Positions 1-7,958 of a stretch of 64,000 nucleotides of DNA are shown here, piece by piece. This DNA comes from CAYXGZ01 sp964464755 (lineage in GTDB: Bacteria; Planctomycetota; MHYJ01; JACPRB01): assembly GCA_964464755.1 (NCBI GenBank), contig CAYXGZ010000003.1, positions 62,001-126,000 on the forward strand. Direction: 5' to 3'. Numbering within the stretch: the first letter of the stretch is position 1; every line of letters starts with the position of its first letter. Position numbers and translations under genes: made by a program. The notes under the pieces are model-generated. The model was not told the origin of the DNA. It did no database searches and was given only the letters and a program-made list of their open reading frames with translations.

Positions 1-2
1 AG

Positions 3-293
3 TCCGCACCGGACCCGGCGGCCGTGGCGGGCGTCCTGAAGGCCGCGGGCGTGAAGCGCGTCGTGCTCGACGCGAACGGCCCCCTGACCGTGAAGGACGG
101 CGCGCTCGCGTTCACCCTCTCCGCGTGCTCGAAGACCTACGTCGTGAAGAACCGCGGCCGCCGCGAGGGCGAGAAGACGGATCCGCCGGACCTGGCGGGA
201 TCGCTGGCGAAGGAGATCGGGACCGGGTCGAGGACCGCCTGGGTCCGCGGCGAGCTCCAGGGCGGGACCCTGCTCCTCGAGTCGGTCGACTAG
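3..293 (+). CDS. C-terminal end of an unrecognised protein (5' truncated)
   Basis: The frame is open from the first bases of the window, so the true start lies upstream. About 96 residues are visible, ending in TAG. The visible part is a mixed alpha/beta-looking segment with one cysteine, a central basic patch (KNRGRREGEK) and a short beta-rich C-terminus. I recognise no family. The last bases overlap the stop of the converging DUF423 gene, so the two stops interlock (cTAg). Coding frame is supported by G/C-rich third codon positions; function unknown. Confidence 0.6.
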   Translation, partial: SAPDPAAVAGVLKAAGVKRVVLDANGPLTVKDGALAFTLSACSKTYVVKNRGRREGEKTDPPDLAGSLAKEIGTGSRTAWVRGELQGGTLLLESVD

Positions 294-664
294 GACTTCA
301 GCGCGGCCACCGCGAGCAGGACCCAGCCGGCGATGAAGGCCAGGCCGCCGAGCGGCGTGACCGCGCCGAGCCACCGCTGCTCCGTGAGCGCGAGCACGTA
401 GAGGCTGCCCGAGAAGAGCGCGAGCCCCGCGACGAGCGACCAGCCCGACGCGGCGAACCAGGGCGAGCCCGGGGCCCGGGCCGAGGCCAGGCCCACGACG
501 AGCAGCCCCAGCGCGTGGACGAAGTGGTACTGCACCGCGGTCTGGAAGATCGCCATCATCTCGGGGCTGAGCCGGGCCTTCAGCCCGTGCGCGCCGAACG
601 CGCCGAGCCCGACCGCGAGCGCCGCCGCGATCGACCCCATCCCGAGGAAGAGCTTGTCCGCCAT
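290..664 (-). CDS. DUF423 (YgdD/TMEM256-like) small membrane protein
   Basis: This 124-residue protein has four hydrophobic segments and the hallmark N-terminal GAFGAHGLK motif of the DUF423 family, followed by a QYHFVHALGLL segment also typical of it. Family members are inner-membrane proteins of unknown function. Length matches the family. The ATG is preceded by a TAGGAT box nine bases upstream and no obvious ribosome-binding site. It converges on the truncated gene to its left and the two genes share stop-codon bases. Family assignment is confident; cellular role is unknown. Confidence 0.88.
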   Translation of the reverse strand: MADKLFLGMGSIAAALAVGLGAFGAHGLKARLSPEMMAIFQTAVQYHFVHALGLLVVGLASARAPGSPWFAASGWSLVAGLALFSGSLYVLALTEQRWLGAVTPLGGLAFIAGWVLLAVAALKS

Positions 665-751
665 GTCGCGGGAATCCTAGCGGCCCGGCCGGGGGAATGC
701 GAGGACGCGATCCCGGGGAACCGCGCCCGCCCCGGCCGCGTCGAAGCCGGC

Positions 752-1216
752 ATGAGACTCGCCCCCGCCCTGCTGCTGCTCCTGGCCGCGTGCGCCGGCC
801 CCCGGCCCTACGTCGTGGATCCGCTGATCTCCTTCACCGACACGGGCCGGCTCGTCCTGCTCTCGCCCTCGGGCCACGCCCTCGAGGCGACGCTCGAGGA
901 CGGCGGGATCCGGCCCTGGGACGTGGAGTACCGGCGGACCCTGCCGCGGATCGTCGAGGTCCGCGCGGTCGAGGCGTTCCTCTACAAAATCGGGCCGGGG
1001 GACGTCCACCGGTTCAGGCCCTCCGGGGGCGTGCCCGACCAGGAGGCCATGGACCGCGTGAAGCTCCCCCGGGTCCCCGTCGAGGGGCTCCGGGTCCGGT
1101 TCACGGTGAAGGCGGCTTCCGAAATGGAGGTCGAGCTCTCGGGCTTCCGCGCGGGCGACGCGACCTACGGGCCCGGCGCGTCCGTCGCCGTCCCCTACCG
1201 CCCGCCTAACCCTTGA
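752..1216 (+). CDS. small lipoprotein of unknown function
   Basis: The 154-residue product begins with a short signal peptide ending in a lipobox (LLAAC, lipidated Cys about residue 15), so it should be exported and lipid-anchored. The mature part is beta-rich with no family I recognise; the end reads like a soluble beta domain (VRFTVKAASEMEVELSGF). The ATG was chosen because it begins the signal peptide; the open frame extends far upstream without coding character. Its 3' end overlaps the stop of the converging AlkB-like gene by eleven bases. Confidence 0.75.
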   Translation: MRLAPALLLLLAACAGPRPYVVDPLISFTDTGRLVLLSPSGHALEATLEDGGIRPWDVEYRRTLPRIVEVRAVEAFLYKIGPGDVHRFRPSGGVPDQEAMDRVKLPRVPVEGLRVRFTVKAASEMEVELSGFRAGDATYGPGASVAVPYRPPNP

Positions 1217-2030
1217 GCTCCGCCGCGAACCAGGCCGAGTGGCGCGCGAGCTCCTCGACGTAGCCCCGCACGTCCTCCCGGGCCCGCGGATTCAGGTCGC
1301 GGAAGCGGACGACGTGCTCGTCGGGCACGTGGCGGAAGGTGAAGTTCACGCGCCGCGTCTCGAAGCCCTCGACGGGCGGCCCGAGCCGCGCCCCGCCCTT
1401 CCGCTCGACGCGCTGCACGCGGTGGAAGACGTGGCGCTTCCAGGCGTCCCCCGCGAAGAGCTGCAGCGAGGAGTCCTCGAGCCACATCTGCAGCTGGACG
1501 GCGTCGCGCTGCCCCGGCTGGCGGCTGCGCACGAACTGGAAGAGCGCGCGCTCGCCGAACGAGACGGAGGCCACGGGCCCGGGCTCGAAGTCCTTGTGCT
1601 CGCCGACGCGGGCGACGTCCTCGCGCTTGCCGTCGCGGATCCGGTCGCCGTAGAAGTTCACCAGGCAGGTGTCGAGCTTCCAGCCCGGCGGGATCATCCC
1701 CGCCGGGAAGCGGTCTCGGGCGAGCGCCTCGATGCGCCGAACGAGCCGGGCGAGCACGGGCGGGAACGCCTCGGCGCGGACGCAGCGGTCGCGGGTGCCC
1801 GACGGCGGCCGGTAGTAGTCGAGGCAGGCGAACTGCCAGTTCCCGAGCCAGTAGACGGGCCGCAGCAGGGCCCGTTGGGGCTGGCCGTCGGGCGGCGGCC
1901 GGAGCCGGGAGTAGCGGTCCTCCCAGATCGGGTGCAGCGTCGCGAGCCAGTCGAGGATGGCGAGCCGCTCCGCGGGCCCGACGTACCGGGGGTCGTAGAG
2001 CAGGCCGGGCGGCCGTTTCTGGCGTCGCAT
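1206..2030 (-). CDS. AlkB-like 2-oxoglutarate/Fe(II)-dependent dioxygenase
   Basis: The 274-residue protein looks like an AlkB-family dioxygenase. NFYGDRI is at about 125-131, the iron-binding HxD is HKD at 145-147, a distal histidine lies near 200-203 (KRHVFHRV), and the 2-oxoglutarate-binding arginine block RRVNFTFR spans about 226-233. Enzymes of this family oxidatively remove alkyl groups from N1/N3 of bases in DNA or RNA; the substrate here cannot be told from sequence. It is longer than E. coli AlkB, mostly through an N-terminal extension. A TACGAT box lies nine bases before the ATG and no Shine-Dalgarno sequence is visible. Confidence 0.85.
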   Translation of the reverse strand: MRRQKRPPGLLYDPRYVGPAERLAILDWLATLHPIWEDRYSRLRPPPDGQPQRALLRPVYWLGNWQFACLDYYRPPSGTRDRCVRAEAFPPVLARLVRRIEALARDRFPAGMIPPGWKLDTCLVNFYGDRIRDGKREDVARVGEHKDFEPGPVASVSFGERALFQFVRSRQPGQRDAVQLQMWLEDSSLQLFAGDAWKRHVFHRVQRVERKGGARLGPPVEGFETRRVNFTFRHVPDEHVVRFRDLNPRAREDVRGYVEELARHSAWFAAELKG

Positions 2031-2055
2031 CGGGCGGACATCGTAGCAGACGGGC

Positions 2056-3042
2056 TCAGCGCGCGATCCAGCGCGACCACGCGGGCTTCGGCGTGCCGTC
2101 GCGGTGGCGCAGGGCGATCGAATCGAAGGCGGGATTCCCCCACGACGCGTCGTGGAGGCCGGTCCAGCTCGCCAGAGCGACGTTCATCCCCGCGGTCATC
2201 GCGAAGAAGCGGTCGACGAAGTCCGCCTGCGCGGCCGGGTCCGGATCCGAGGGATAGCCCAGCTCGGCGACCACGAGCGGCCTCCGGCCGAAGCGGACCT
2301 CGAGGTCGCGGTAGTAGTCGTCGGGCACCGGGGCGAGGAAGGGGTAGCTCGAGATCCCCAGCGCGTCGCCCGCGTCGAGCAGCGCGGGCGTCATGAGGAA
2401 CCAGCGGTCGTCGCGGTGGAGCGACTCGAGCTGCCAGTAGAGGAAGACCTTCAGCGCGGGCCGCTCGGCCTGCAGGCGGGCCCGGGCCGCCGCGAAGGCC
2501 CCGAGGAAAGCGTCCCAGGCGTCGGGATCCGCGGGGTCGTAGTGGTCGTTGACCTCGACCCCGATGGCCAGCCAGTCCGACGGGAAGCGCGCGGCGAACC
2601 AGGACAGCTCCTCGACGTAGGCGGCCGCGACGTCCGGGTTCTTGAAGCTCCGCTCGCCCGCGTACCCGGGCGGGATCGAGAGCACGCGCCGGTCCTCGGG
2701 ACGGCTGAAGTCGACGAGGTACATCCGCTGGAGCGGCGCGTACTCGGGCTGCGCGAAGAAGTACCCGTAGGGGACGGCGACGTCCGCGTAGTCGACCTCG
2801 GGGTCGCTGCCCAGCAGCGCGGACCAGCGCATCGACACGAGCACGGTGCCGGCCGCGTGGTGGTCGCGCGCGAGGTCGAAGGCCGCGACCCAGCCGTCGT
2901 AGCCGAGGTCGGGCTCGGTGGCCTGCGTGATGAGCACGGCCCGGGGCGCAGGCGCGGGGGGCGCCGGGGCGTCGCCGGAACCTCCACCGCCTCCGCAGGC
3001 GGAGAGCAGGAGCAGGGCCGAGAGGAGGGGGCGCCGGATCAC
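2056..3042 (-). CDS. lipoprotein with a glycoside-hydrolase-like TIM-barrel domain
   Basis: The 328-residue product starts with a signal peptide and lipobox (LLLLSAC) followed by a glycine- and proline-rich linker. The mature domain has features of a clan-A glycosidase barrel: a strand ending in GVEVND near the middle, which could hold the acid/base, and VVAELGYPSDP near the C-terminus, which could hold the nucleophile glutamate. Substrate is unknown. The GTG start was chosen because the signal peptide begins there; TACCTT lies six bases upstream, consistent with a leaderless transcript. It diverges from the GNAT gene at 3109. Hydrolase activity is inference. Confidence 0.65.
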   Translation of the reverse strand: MIRRPLLSALLLLSACGGGGGSGDAPAPPAPAPRAVLITQATEPDLGYDGWVAAFDLARDHHAAGTVLVSMRWSALLGSDPEVDYADVAVPYGYFFAQPEYAPLQRMYLVDFSRPEDRRVLSIPPGYAGERSFKNPDVAAAYVEELSWFAARFPSDWLAIGVEVNDHYDPADPDAWDAFLGAFAAARARLQAERPALKVFLYWQLESLHRDDRWFLMTPALLDAGDALGISSYPFLAPVPDDYYRDLEVRFGRRPLVVAELGYPSDPDPAAQADFVDRFFAMTAGMNVALASWTGLHDASWGNPAFDSIALRHRDGTPKPAWSRWIAR

Positions 3043-3108
3043 CGCGAGAAGGTACCCGCGGGGGCGGCCGGCGGTTCCGGAATTCCGCGGTGCGGCGATA
3101 ATGAGCGG

Positions 3109-3606
3109 ATGCCCCGACTTCGGAAGCTGGAGCCCGCGGATTCGATGGCGGAGCTGACGGCGCTGCTGCACCGGGCGTACGCGCCCCTGGCGGCGGCGGG
3201 GATGCGCTTCCTCGCCAGCCACCAGGACGAGGCGAAGACGCGGGAGCGCTGCGCGGAGGGCGAGTGCTGGGTCGCGGTCGAGGGGCCGCGGATCGTGGGG
3301 ACGATCTCGTGGAGGCCGTCGCGCGGAGAGCCGGGGACCTGGTACGGGCGGCCCGGGGTCGCGTCGTTCGGGCAGTTCGCGGTCGAGCCGGAGCTGCAGG
3401 GCCGGGGGATCGGCCGCGAGCTCATCGGGCGGGTCGAGCAAAGGGCCCGCGAGGAGGGCTACGCCGAGCTGGCCTGCGACACGGCGGAGGGGGCGGCGGA
3501 GCTCATCGCGCTCTACGCGCGGCTGGGGTACCGGCTCGTCGGCCACGTGCAGTGGGACGTGACGAACTACCGAAGCGTGGTGTTGAGCAAGCGGCTCGAT
3601 GCATAA
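3109..3606 (+). CDS. GNAT-family N-acetyltransferase
   Basis: This 165-residue protein is a complete GNAT fold. The central strand FGQFAVEPELQGRGIGREL contains the acetyl-CoA-binding Q/RxxGxG/A signature (QGRGIG), preceded by a WVAVEGPRIVG strand and followed by ALYARLGYRLVGH, the usual C-terminal beta-alpha-beta. The acceptor substrate is not predictable. The ATG at 3109 begins the conserved fold; another ATG at 3101 is out of frame. GATAAT sits six bases before the start and no Shine-Dalgarno is visible, suggesting leaderless translation. Confidence 0.85.
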   Translation: MPRLRKLEPADSMAELTALLHRAYAPLAAAGMRFLASHQDEAKTRERCAEGECWVAVEGPRIVGTISWRPSRGEPGTWYGRPGVASFGQFAVEPELQGRGIGRELIGRVEQRAREEGYAELACDTAEGAAELIALYARLGYRLVGHVQWDVTNYRSVVLSKRLDA

Positions 3607-3631
3607 TGGGTGCACGTTCCCGGGAGGCGCG

Positions 3632-4024
3632 ATGAAAACCGCCCCGTTCCTCCTCCTGCTCGCCGCCGGATGCTCCACGCACGACATGCGCGTCGTGCCG
3701 CCCCACGAGATCCAGGAGCGCTGGCTCGGCTTCCTCAAGGTCGGCGAGACGACGCGCGAGGACGTGCTGCTGAAGCTCGGGCATCCCTCCGGGCAGTTCG
3801 AGGGGGGGAGGATCCTCACCTTCCGGATGGGGATCGTGACGACCCGGACCCCTCGCGGCGACGGCGAGGCCCCGATCGAGACGCAGGAGCTCGTCCTCGT
3901 CGGTCCGGAGCCGGGGACCTGGAACCCGTACATGTCCGGCTGGAGGACGTCGCGCTTCAGCCTCGTGCTGGTCTTCGACGAGCGGCACAAGCTGGCGAAG
4001 CACTCCGTCGTGCAGGTCAAGTGA
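3632..4024 (+). CDS. small lipoprotein with a BamE/SmpA-like segment
   Basis: The 130-residue product has a lipoprotein signal peptide (LLLLAAGC). Its mature part contains FLKVGETTREDVLLKLGHP, the helix-turn pattern seen in BamE/SmpA-type small outer-membrane lipoproteins, so a similar small alpha/beta fold is likely. A GGAGG ribosome-binding site lies just upstream of the ATG, supporting this start. Its TGA overlaps the GTG start of the next gene, which encodes a related small lipoprotein with the same xTTTRxEL pattern; the two probably form a co-translated pair. Envelope role is inference. Confidence 0.75.
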   Translation: MKTAPFLLLLAAGCSTHDMRVVPPHEIQERWLGFLKVGETTREDVLLKLGHPSGQFEGGRILTFRMGIVTTRTPRGDGEAPIETQELVLVGPEPGTWNPYMSGWRTSRFSLVLVFDERHKLAKHSVVQVK

Positions 4025-4437
4025 GGACGCTCGCCCTGGCGCTGGCCGTGCTCGGGTCCGGCTGCTACGTCGGGCCGGTGATCCCCTACCACAACGAGGT
4101 CTCGGGGGCCCGGGGCCGGATCCCGCCCGAGGCGTGGGCCTTCCTGTCGGACGGGACGACGACGCGCCAGGAGCTCGCGCTCAACTTGGGCGAGCCGGAC
4201 CTCGAGATCGACGCCAAGGAGCTCTGGGTCTACATGTGGAGCCTGGTGCGCGGGATGATCGTGATGGCCGGTCCCGGCGGCGGCGCGGCGGGCGCCGAAC
4301 TGCCCCTGGACGAGTTCATCGTGGTCCAGTTCGACGAGCGGGGCGTCGTGGCGCGGCACGAGCACTGCCGGGGGCGGGCCGCCTTCGAGCGGGCCGTGGC
4401 GGAGTGGCCCGTCGCGCCGTCGCGGCGGGTGCGCTGA
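4021..4437 (+). CDS. second small lipoprotein of the 3.6-4.4 kb pair, BamE-like
   Basis: The 138-residue product starts at a GTG that overlaps the upstream stop (GTGA), so translation is probably coupled. It has a signal peptide and lipobox (VLGSGC) and a segment FLSDGTTTRQELALNLGEPD that parallels VGETTREDVLLKLGHP in its neighbour, suggesting the two arose by duplication of a BamE-like domain. A glycine-rich stretch (GPGGGAAGAE) interrupts the mature part. No specific function can be assigned. Confidence 0.72.
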   Translation: MRTLALALAVLGSGCYVGPVIPYHNEVSGARGRIPPEAWAFLSDGTTTRQELALNLGEPDLEIDAKELWVYMWSLVRGMIVMAGPGGGAAGAELPLDEFIVVQFDERGVVARHEHCRGRAAFERAVAEWPVAPSRRVR

Positions 4438-4442
4438 GTCCC

Positions 4443-4868
4443 CTAGGTCGGCGTCCCGCGCAACCCGATCTGGCGGTTCACCGCGGCGAGCCCCTCCCGG
4501 TTGCCCGGGTACTTGAGGAGCTTCATCGCCCCGGCGAAGCTCGTCCAGCGGTGCTCGGTGTGCTCGCGGCTGAGGCGCACGTCGCCGGGGCCGGCCTCGG
4601 CGCCGAAGTTCGGCTCGAGGATCACGACGCCGTTCTCGTAGTAGGCGTTGATCGAGTCGACGGCGAAGAGCCGCTTCACCGGCAGGCCCGTCTCCTCGTC
4701 GATCTCTCGGCGGGCGGCCTCCTCGCCGGTCTCCCGCTTCTTCGCCTTGCCCGACACGCACTGCCAGAAGCCGCCGCGGTCCGGCGTGCGCTTCAGCACG
4801 AGGAACTCGACGCCCTTCCCGCGCCGCCGGAAGATCCAGGCCGAGACCGTCGCCGCGCGCACCTTCAT
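4443..4868 (-). CDS. NudB-like Nudix hydrolase
   Basis: The 141-residue protein carries a complete Nudix box from G40 to L62 (GX5EX7REUXEEXGU, with REIDEETGL). The preceding FWQCVSG and the overall length resemble dihydroneopterin triphosphate pyrophosphatase (NudB) of folate synthesis, which removes pyrophosphate from dihydroneopterin triphosphate. Substrate choice in Nudix enzymes is hard to read from sequence, so the NudB identity is tentative while the Nudix fold is secure. A GGGGGAG ribosome-binding site precedes the ATG. No other folate gene is in the window. Confidence 0.85.
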   Translation of the reverse strand: MKVRAATVSAWIFRRRGKGVEFLVLKRTPDRGGFWQCVSGKAKKRETGEEAARREIDEETGLPVKRLFAVDSINAYYENGVVILEPNFGAEAGPGDVRLSREHTEHRWTSFAGAMKLLKYPGNREGLAAVNRQIGLRGTPT

Positions 4869-4961
4869 GGCTCCCCCACCGGAGTGTAGCGCCGGGCCCG
4901 GGGGGCTCAAAGCGCCGCGAAGCCCGGGGCCACGGTCCGCTTCGCCTGATACACTGCTCCC

Positions 4962-5660
4962 TTGCTCCGGGCCCCCCAGGTCGCGCTCCTCGTCGGCACC
5001 CTCGTCGTCGGCCTGCTTGCCGACGTCCACGCCGGGATGGCCCTCCAGCTCCTCATCGGCGCCGCGTTCTGGATCGTGCTCGTCCACGTCCTGCGGCGCG
5101 TCGCCCCGGCGGAGCGCCGCGCGGCGATCGCGTGCCTCGTCGTCGCGACGGCGGGAGAGGCCCTGCTCTCCCTGGCCTGGGGCGTGTACCGCTACCGGCT
5201 CGGCAACATCCCGCTCTTCGTGCCGCCGGGCCACGTGATGATGTATCTCCTCGGCGCCGGCCTGGCCCTCCGAATGAGCGAGCGCCTCGCCTCGGGCGTC
5301 GCCGCCGGGACCGTCCTCTACGCCGCGGGGGCGGCCGTGTCCGGCCTCGACTCGTTCTCCACCCCCCTGCTCCTCGCGCTCGGCGTGCCGTGGATCCTCC
5401 TGCCCCGGGAGCGGCGCCTGCTCGCCGCGACCTTCGTCCTCGCGCTGCTCCTCGAGCTCTACGGCACGGCGCTGGGGACCTGGACCTGGGGCCGGCACGT
5501 CCCGGGCACGGTGCTCGTCACGACGAACCCGCCCGTCCTGGCCGGCGCGCTCTACTGCTTCCGCGACGCCCTCGTCCCCGTCGCGGTGGTCCTGCTGGCG
5601 CGGGCCGAGTCGCTCCGCTCGGCGCCGACGCCACCCGGCCTCCAGGACGCCGCCGACTAG
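4962..5660 (+). CDS. polytopic membrane protein of unknown function
   Basis: About 232 residues with six or seven hydrophobic helices. Two conserved-looking membrane-embedded segments stand out: LGNIPLFVPPGHVMMY in the first half and ELYGTALGTWTWGRHVPG in the second, with histidine, glutamate and tryptophan within helices. I recognise no family. The TTG start is supported by TACACT six bases upstream and by the fact that it leaves a complete first helix; the next in-frame ATG, 75 bases later, would remove it. It converges with the gene at 5665. Confidence 0.65.
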   Translation: MLRAPQVALLVGTLVVGLLADVHAGMALQLLIGAAFWIVLVHVLRRVAPAERRAAIACLVVATAGEALLSLAWGVYRYRLGNIPLFVPPGHVMMYLLGAGLALRMSERLASGVAAGTVLYAAGAAVSGLDSFSTPLLLALGVPWILLPRERRLLAATFVLALLLELYGTALGTWTWGRHVPGTVLVTTNPPVLAGALYCFRDALVPVAVVLLARAESLRSAPTPPGLQDAAD

Positions 5661-5664
5661 GAGC

Positions 5665-6804
5665 TCAGGGCAGCGAGATCCGCAGGGCGCGGCCCGAGCC
5701 CGACTGCACGCGCTTCAGCGACTCCGCGTCCAGCGGCAGGCTCTCCGCGACGCGCCGCTCCGCGGCGATCTGGAGCTCGATCAGCTTCAGCTGGAGCTCG
5801 ATCTCCCGGTCGCGGGTCAGCGTCGAGCCGTACTCCGCGGCGTACTGCCGCACGAGCGCCGCGTGGTCCGCCGCGTACTGCCGGGCCAGCGGTTCCAGCG
5901 CGGTGCCGCTCCCCTCGGGGAGCTTCCACTGCTGCATCCAGTAATCCGCGACGGAGCGCCCCGCCGCCTCGGCGCTCGGCGCCTGGATCCCCTGCTGCGT
6001 GTAGCCGTTGACCATGAACGTGGGGCTGAGCGTCCGCTCGAGGTTCGCCTGCTGCTCGGCCGACAGGATGCCGCGGGTCTGGAGGACCCACAGCTGGTTC
6101 CATTCCATCTGCGCGGCCCACTCGCCCAGCGCCCCGCCGCCGCGCCCGGTGGGCTCGCGATCCGGGTCGAAGAGCATCGTGGCGTGCAGCCGCTCGAGCT
6201 GGTCGGGCTCGAGCTCGGCGCCGGCCAGCGCGACCGCGTAGGCGTCCGAGAAGTGCCGGCCCACGACGGGGTTGGAGTAGACCTTCATCCACTCGGACTC
6301 CTCGAGGCCGAGCTCGCGGGCGAGCTTCTGGATCGAGACCTGCATGGAGGTCAGCCCGGCGATCATGGCCGGCGTCATCTTGGGGGCGCGGCCCTCGGCC
6401 TCCGCGTCCTTCAACTCCTTCATGTAGGCGACGAGCGTCTTCACGTCCTTCTTCCAGTCGACCGACTTGACGCGCTCCTCCCACGAGGCATCGGCCCGGG
6501 TCTTCAGGTCTCCGGCCTTCGCGGGCTTGGTGCTCTTCGCGGCGCCCGCGCCCGGTTTCCCGGAGCCCGCCTCGAGCGCGGCGAGGGCCCGCTCGGCGGC
6601 GTCGGCGCGACCCTTCTCCCGGGCGAGCTCGGCGCGGAGACGCTCGACCTCCGTTGCGGCGGCGGTTCCCTCGGCGGCGCTGCGCCCGGCGACGGTCTCG
6701 CGGTCGCGGCGGTCGGACTCCGCGCGATGGGAGCGGTTCATCCACGCGGCGACGGCGACGATCCCCACGAGGGCCAGGCTGCCGAGGACGACGAGTGCTT
6801 TCAC
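5665..6804 (-). CDS. membrane-anchored coiled-coil protein of unknown function
   Basis: The 379-residue product has one N-terminal membrane helix (about 3-21) followed by a basic stretch, a heptad-rich coiled coil (about 50-90, VERLRAELAREKGRADAAERA) and a larger helical domain. The C-terminal 80 residues are again strongly helical and charged. No cysteines or catalytic motifs suggest an enzyme. It is most simply a periplasm-facing structural or regulatory protein anchored by its N-terminus. The ATG has a GGAGAA ribosome-binding site. The gene stands alone between converging and diverging neighbours. Confidence 0.7.
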   Translation of the reverse strand: MKALVVLGSLALVGIVAVAAWMNRSHRAESDRRDRETVAGRSAAEGTAAATEVERLRAELAREKGRADAAERALAALEAGSGKPGAGAAKSTKPAKAGDLKTRADASWEERVKSVDWKKDVKTLVAYMKELKDAEAEGRAPKMTPAMIAGLTSMQVSIQKLARELGLEESEWMKVYSNPVVGRHFSDAYAVALAGAELEPDQLERLHATMLFDPDREPTGRGGGALGEWAAQMEWNQLWVLQTRGILSAEQQANLERTLSPTFMVNGYTQQGIQAPSAEAAGRSVADYWMQQWKLPEGSGTALEPLARQYAADHAALVRQYAAEYGSTLTRDREIELQLKLIELQIAAERRVAESLPLDAESLKRVQSGSGRALRISLP

Positions 6805-6882
6805 GCGCGGTTCTCCGTTGGGTGCATGGGGTGAGACTGGCCCGGGCGGCCCGTCGTTACGCGGGATCGCCCCCGCTTCGGG

Positions 6883-6888
6883 TATCCT
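6883..6888 (+). promoter_or_regulatory. TATCCT -10 box of a leaderless gene
   Basis: TATCCT ends exactly seven bases before the ATG of the GNAT gene at 6896, and no Shine-Dalgarno is present. Transcription would start at the ATG itself. The same box-to-start distance occurs at several other genes and is preserved in the decayed copy of this gene at 12695. Confidence 0.55.
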
Positions 6889-6895
6889 CCGGTCG

Positions 6896-7450
6896 ATGGA
6901 AGTCTACCTCGAGACGCCCCGGCTCGTCCTGCGGGAGTTCCTCCCGACCGACCTCGACCACCTCCTCGAGCTGGACGCCGACCCGCTCGTGATGCGGTGG
7001 GCCCGGCCGGGCCAGGGACCGCCCGACCGCGAGACCTACGCCCGGGAGCTGCTGCCGCGATTCATGGAGTACCCCCGGATCAACCGGCACTTCGGGTACT
7101 GGGCCGCGGTCGAGACCGAGGGGAACCGCTTCGTCGGCTGGTTCCACTTCCGCCCGTCGAAGGACGAGCCGACGGAGATCGAGCTCGGGTACCGGCTCCT
7201 CGAGCGGGGCCGGCACAAGGGCTACGCGACGGAGGGGGCCCGGGGCCTGCTCCGGAAGGGGTTCCTGGACCTGAGGCTCTCGTACGCGATGGCGACGACC
7301 CTCGCCGGCAACTCCGCCTCGATCCACGTGCTGGAGAAGTGCGGCATGAAGCTCGAGAAGGAGTTCGTGTACCCGGGGTTGGATCTGCCCGGGCTGAAGT
7401 ACTCGATGACGAGGAACGACTACCTGGCCCGGAGCGCGGGCCGCGGCTAG
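6896..7450 (+). CDS. RimJ/RimL-type GNAT acetyltransferase
   Basis: The 184-residue protein begins with the RimJ-like strand LETPRLVLREFLPTDLDHL and carries the acetyl-CoA loop GRHKGYATEGARGLL and the C-terminal NSASIHVLEKCGMKLEKEF block (N..S..vLEK.Gm) that marks this subfamily. Members acetylate ribosomal protein N-termini, other proteins or small molecules; the target is unknown. The gene is probably leaderless. A decayed, internally deleted copy with its promoter lies at 12.7 kb, showing recent or past duplication. Confidence 0.88.
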   Translation: MEVYLETPRLVLREFLPTDLDHLLELDADPLVMRWARPGQGPPDRETYARELLPRFMEYPRINRHFGYWAAVETEGNRFVGWFHFRPSKDEPTEIELGYRLLERGRHKGYATEGARGLLRKGFLDLRLSYAMATTLAGNSASIHVLEKCGMKLEKEFVYPGLDLPGLKYSMTRNDYLARSAGRG

Positions 7451-7511
7451 GCGCGGAATCCGGCGGGGACCCGCGCTATGATCGGCACCGGTCCAACGCG
7501 AGGAGGTCCCC

Positions 7512-7958
7512 GTGGCCGGAAACACGATCCGCCTGCACCGCGTCCTGCGATCGACCCCGGACAAGGTCTACCGCGCGTTCCTCGACCCCGACGCCCTGGC
7601 GAAATGGCTGCCGCCCCACGGGTTCACCGGCAAGGTCCACGAGATCGACGCCCGGGTCGGCGGCGGGTACCGGATGTCCTTCACCAACTTCGGCACCGGG
7701 AGCACCCACTCCTTCAGCGTGCGCTACGTCGAGCTCAAGCCCGGCGAGCGGCTCCGGTTCGTCGACCGCTTCGACGACCCCAACCTGCCCGGCGAAATGC
7801 CCGTCACGGTCGAGCTCCGCGCCGTCTCGTGCGGGACCGAGCTCACCGTCGTCCAGGAGGGCGTGCCCGCGGCGATCCCCGTCGAGGCCTGCCACCTCGG
7901 CTGGCAGGAGTCCCTCGAGCTCCTCGCCCGCGTCGTCGAGCCCGTGATCCCGGGCTAG
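7512..7958 (+). CDS. SRPBCC/AHSA1-like domain protein
   Basis: The 148-residue protein is a single START-like domain of the AHSA1 (activator of Hsp90 homologue) type: the opening strand RVLRSTPDKVYRAFLDPDALAKWLPP and the C-terminal helix GWQESLELLARVVEP are characteristic. These domains bind hydrophobic ligands in a deep cavity; ligand and role are unknown. A GAGGAGG ribosome-binding site precedes the GTG start, and TATGAT lies further upstream as a likely -10 box, so this gene has an ordinary leader. Its stop interlocks with the stop of the converging AlkD-like gene. Confidence 0.85.
   Translation: MAGNTIRLHRVLRSTPDKVYRAFLDPDALAKWLPPHGFTGKVHEIDARVGGGYRMSFTNFGTGSTHSFSVRYVELKPGERLRFVDRFDDPNLPGEMPVTVELRAVSCGTELTVVQEGVPAAIPVEACHLGWQESLELLARVVEPVIPG

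Noticed and set aside
5221..5240. A CCACGTGA sequence resembling a parS core
   Set aside because: Flanks do not match the parS arms; it codes for the membrane protein PGHVMM.
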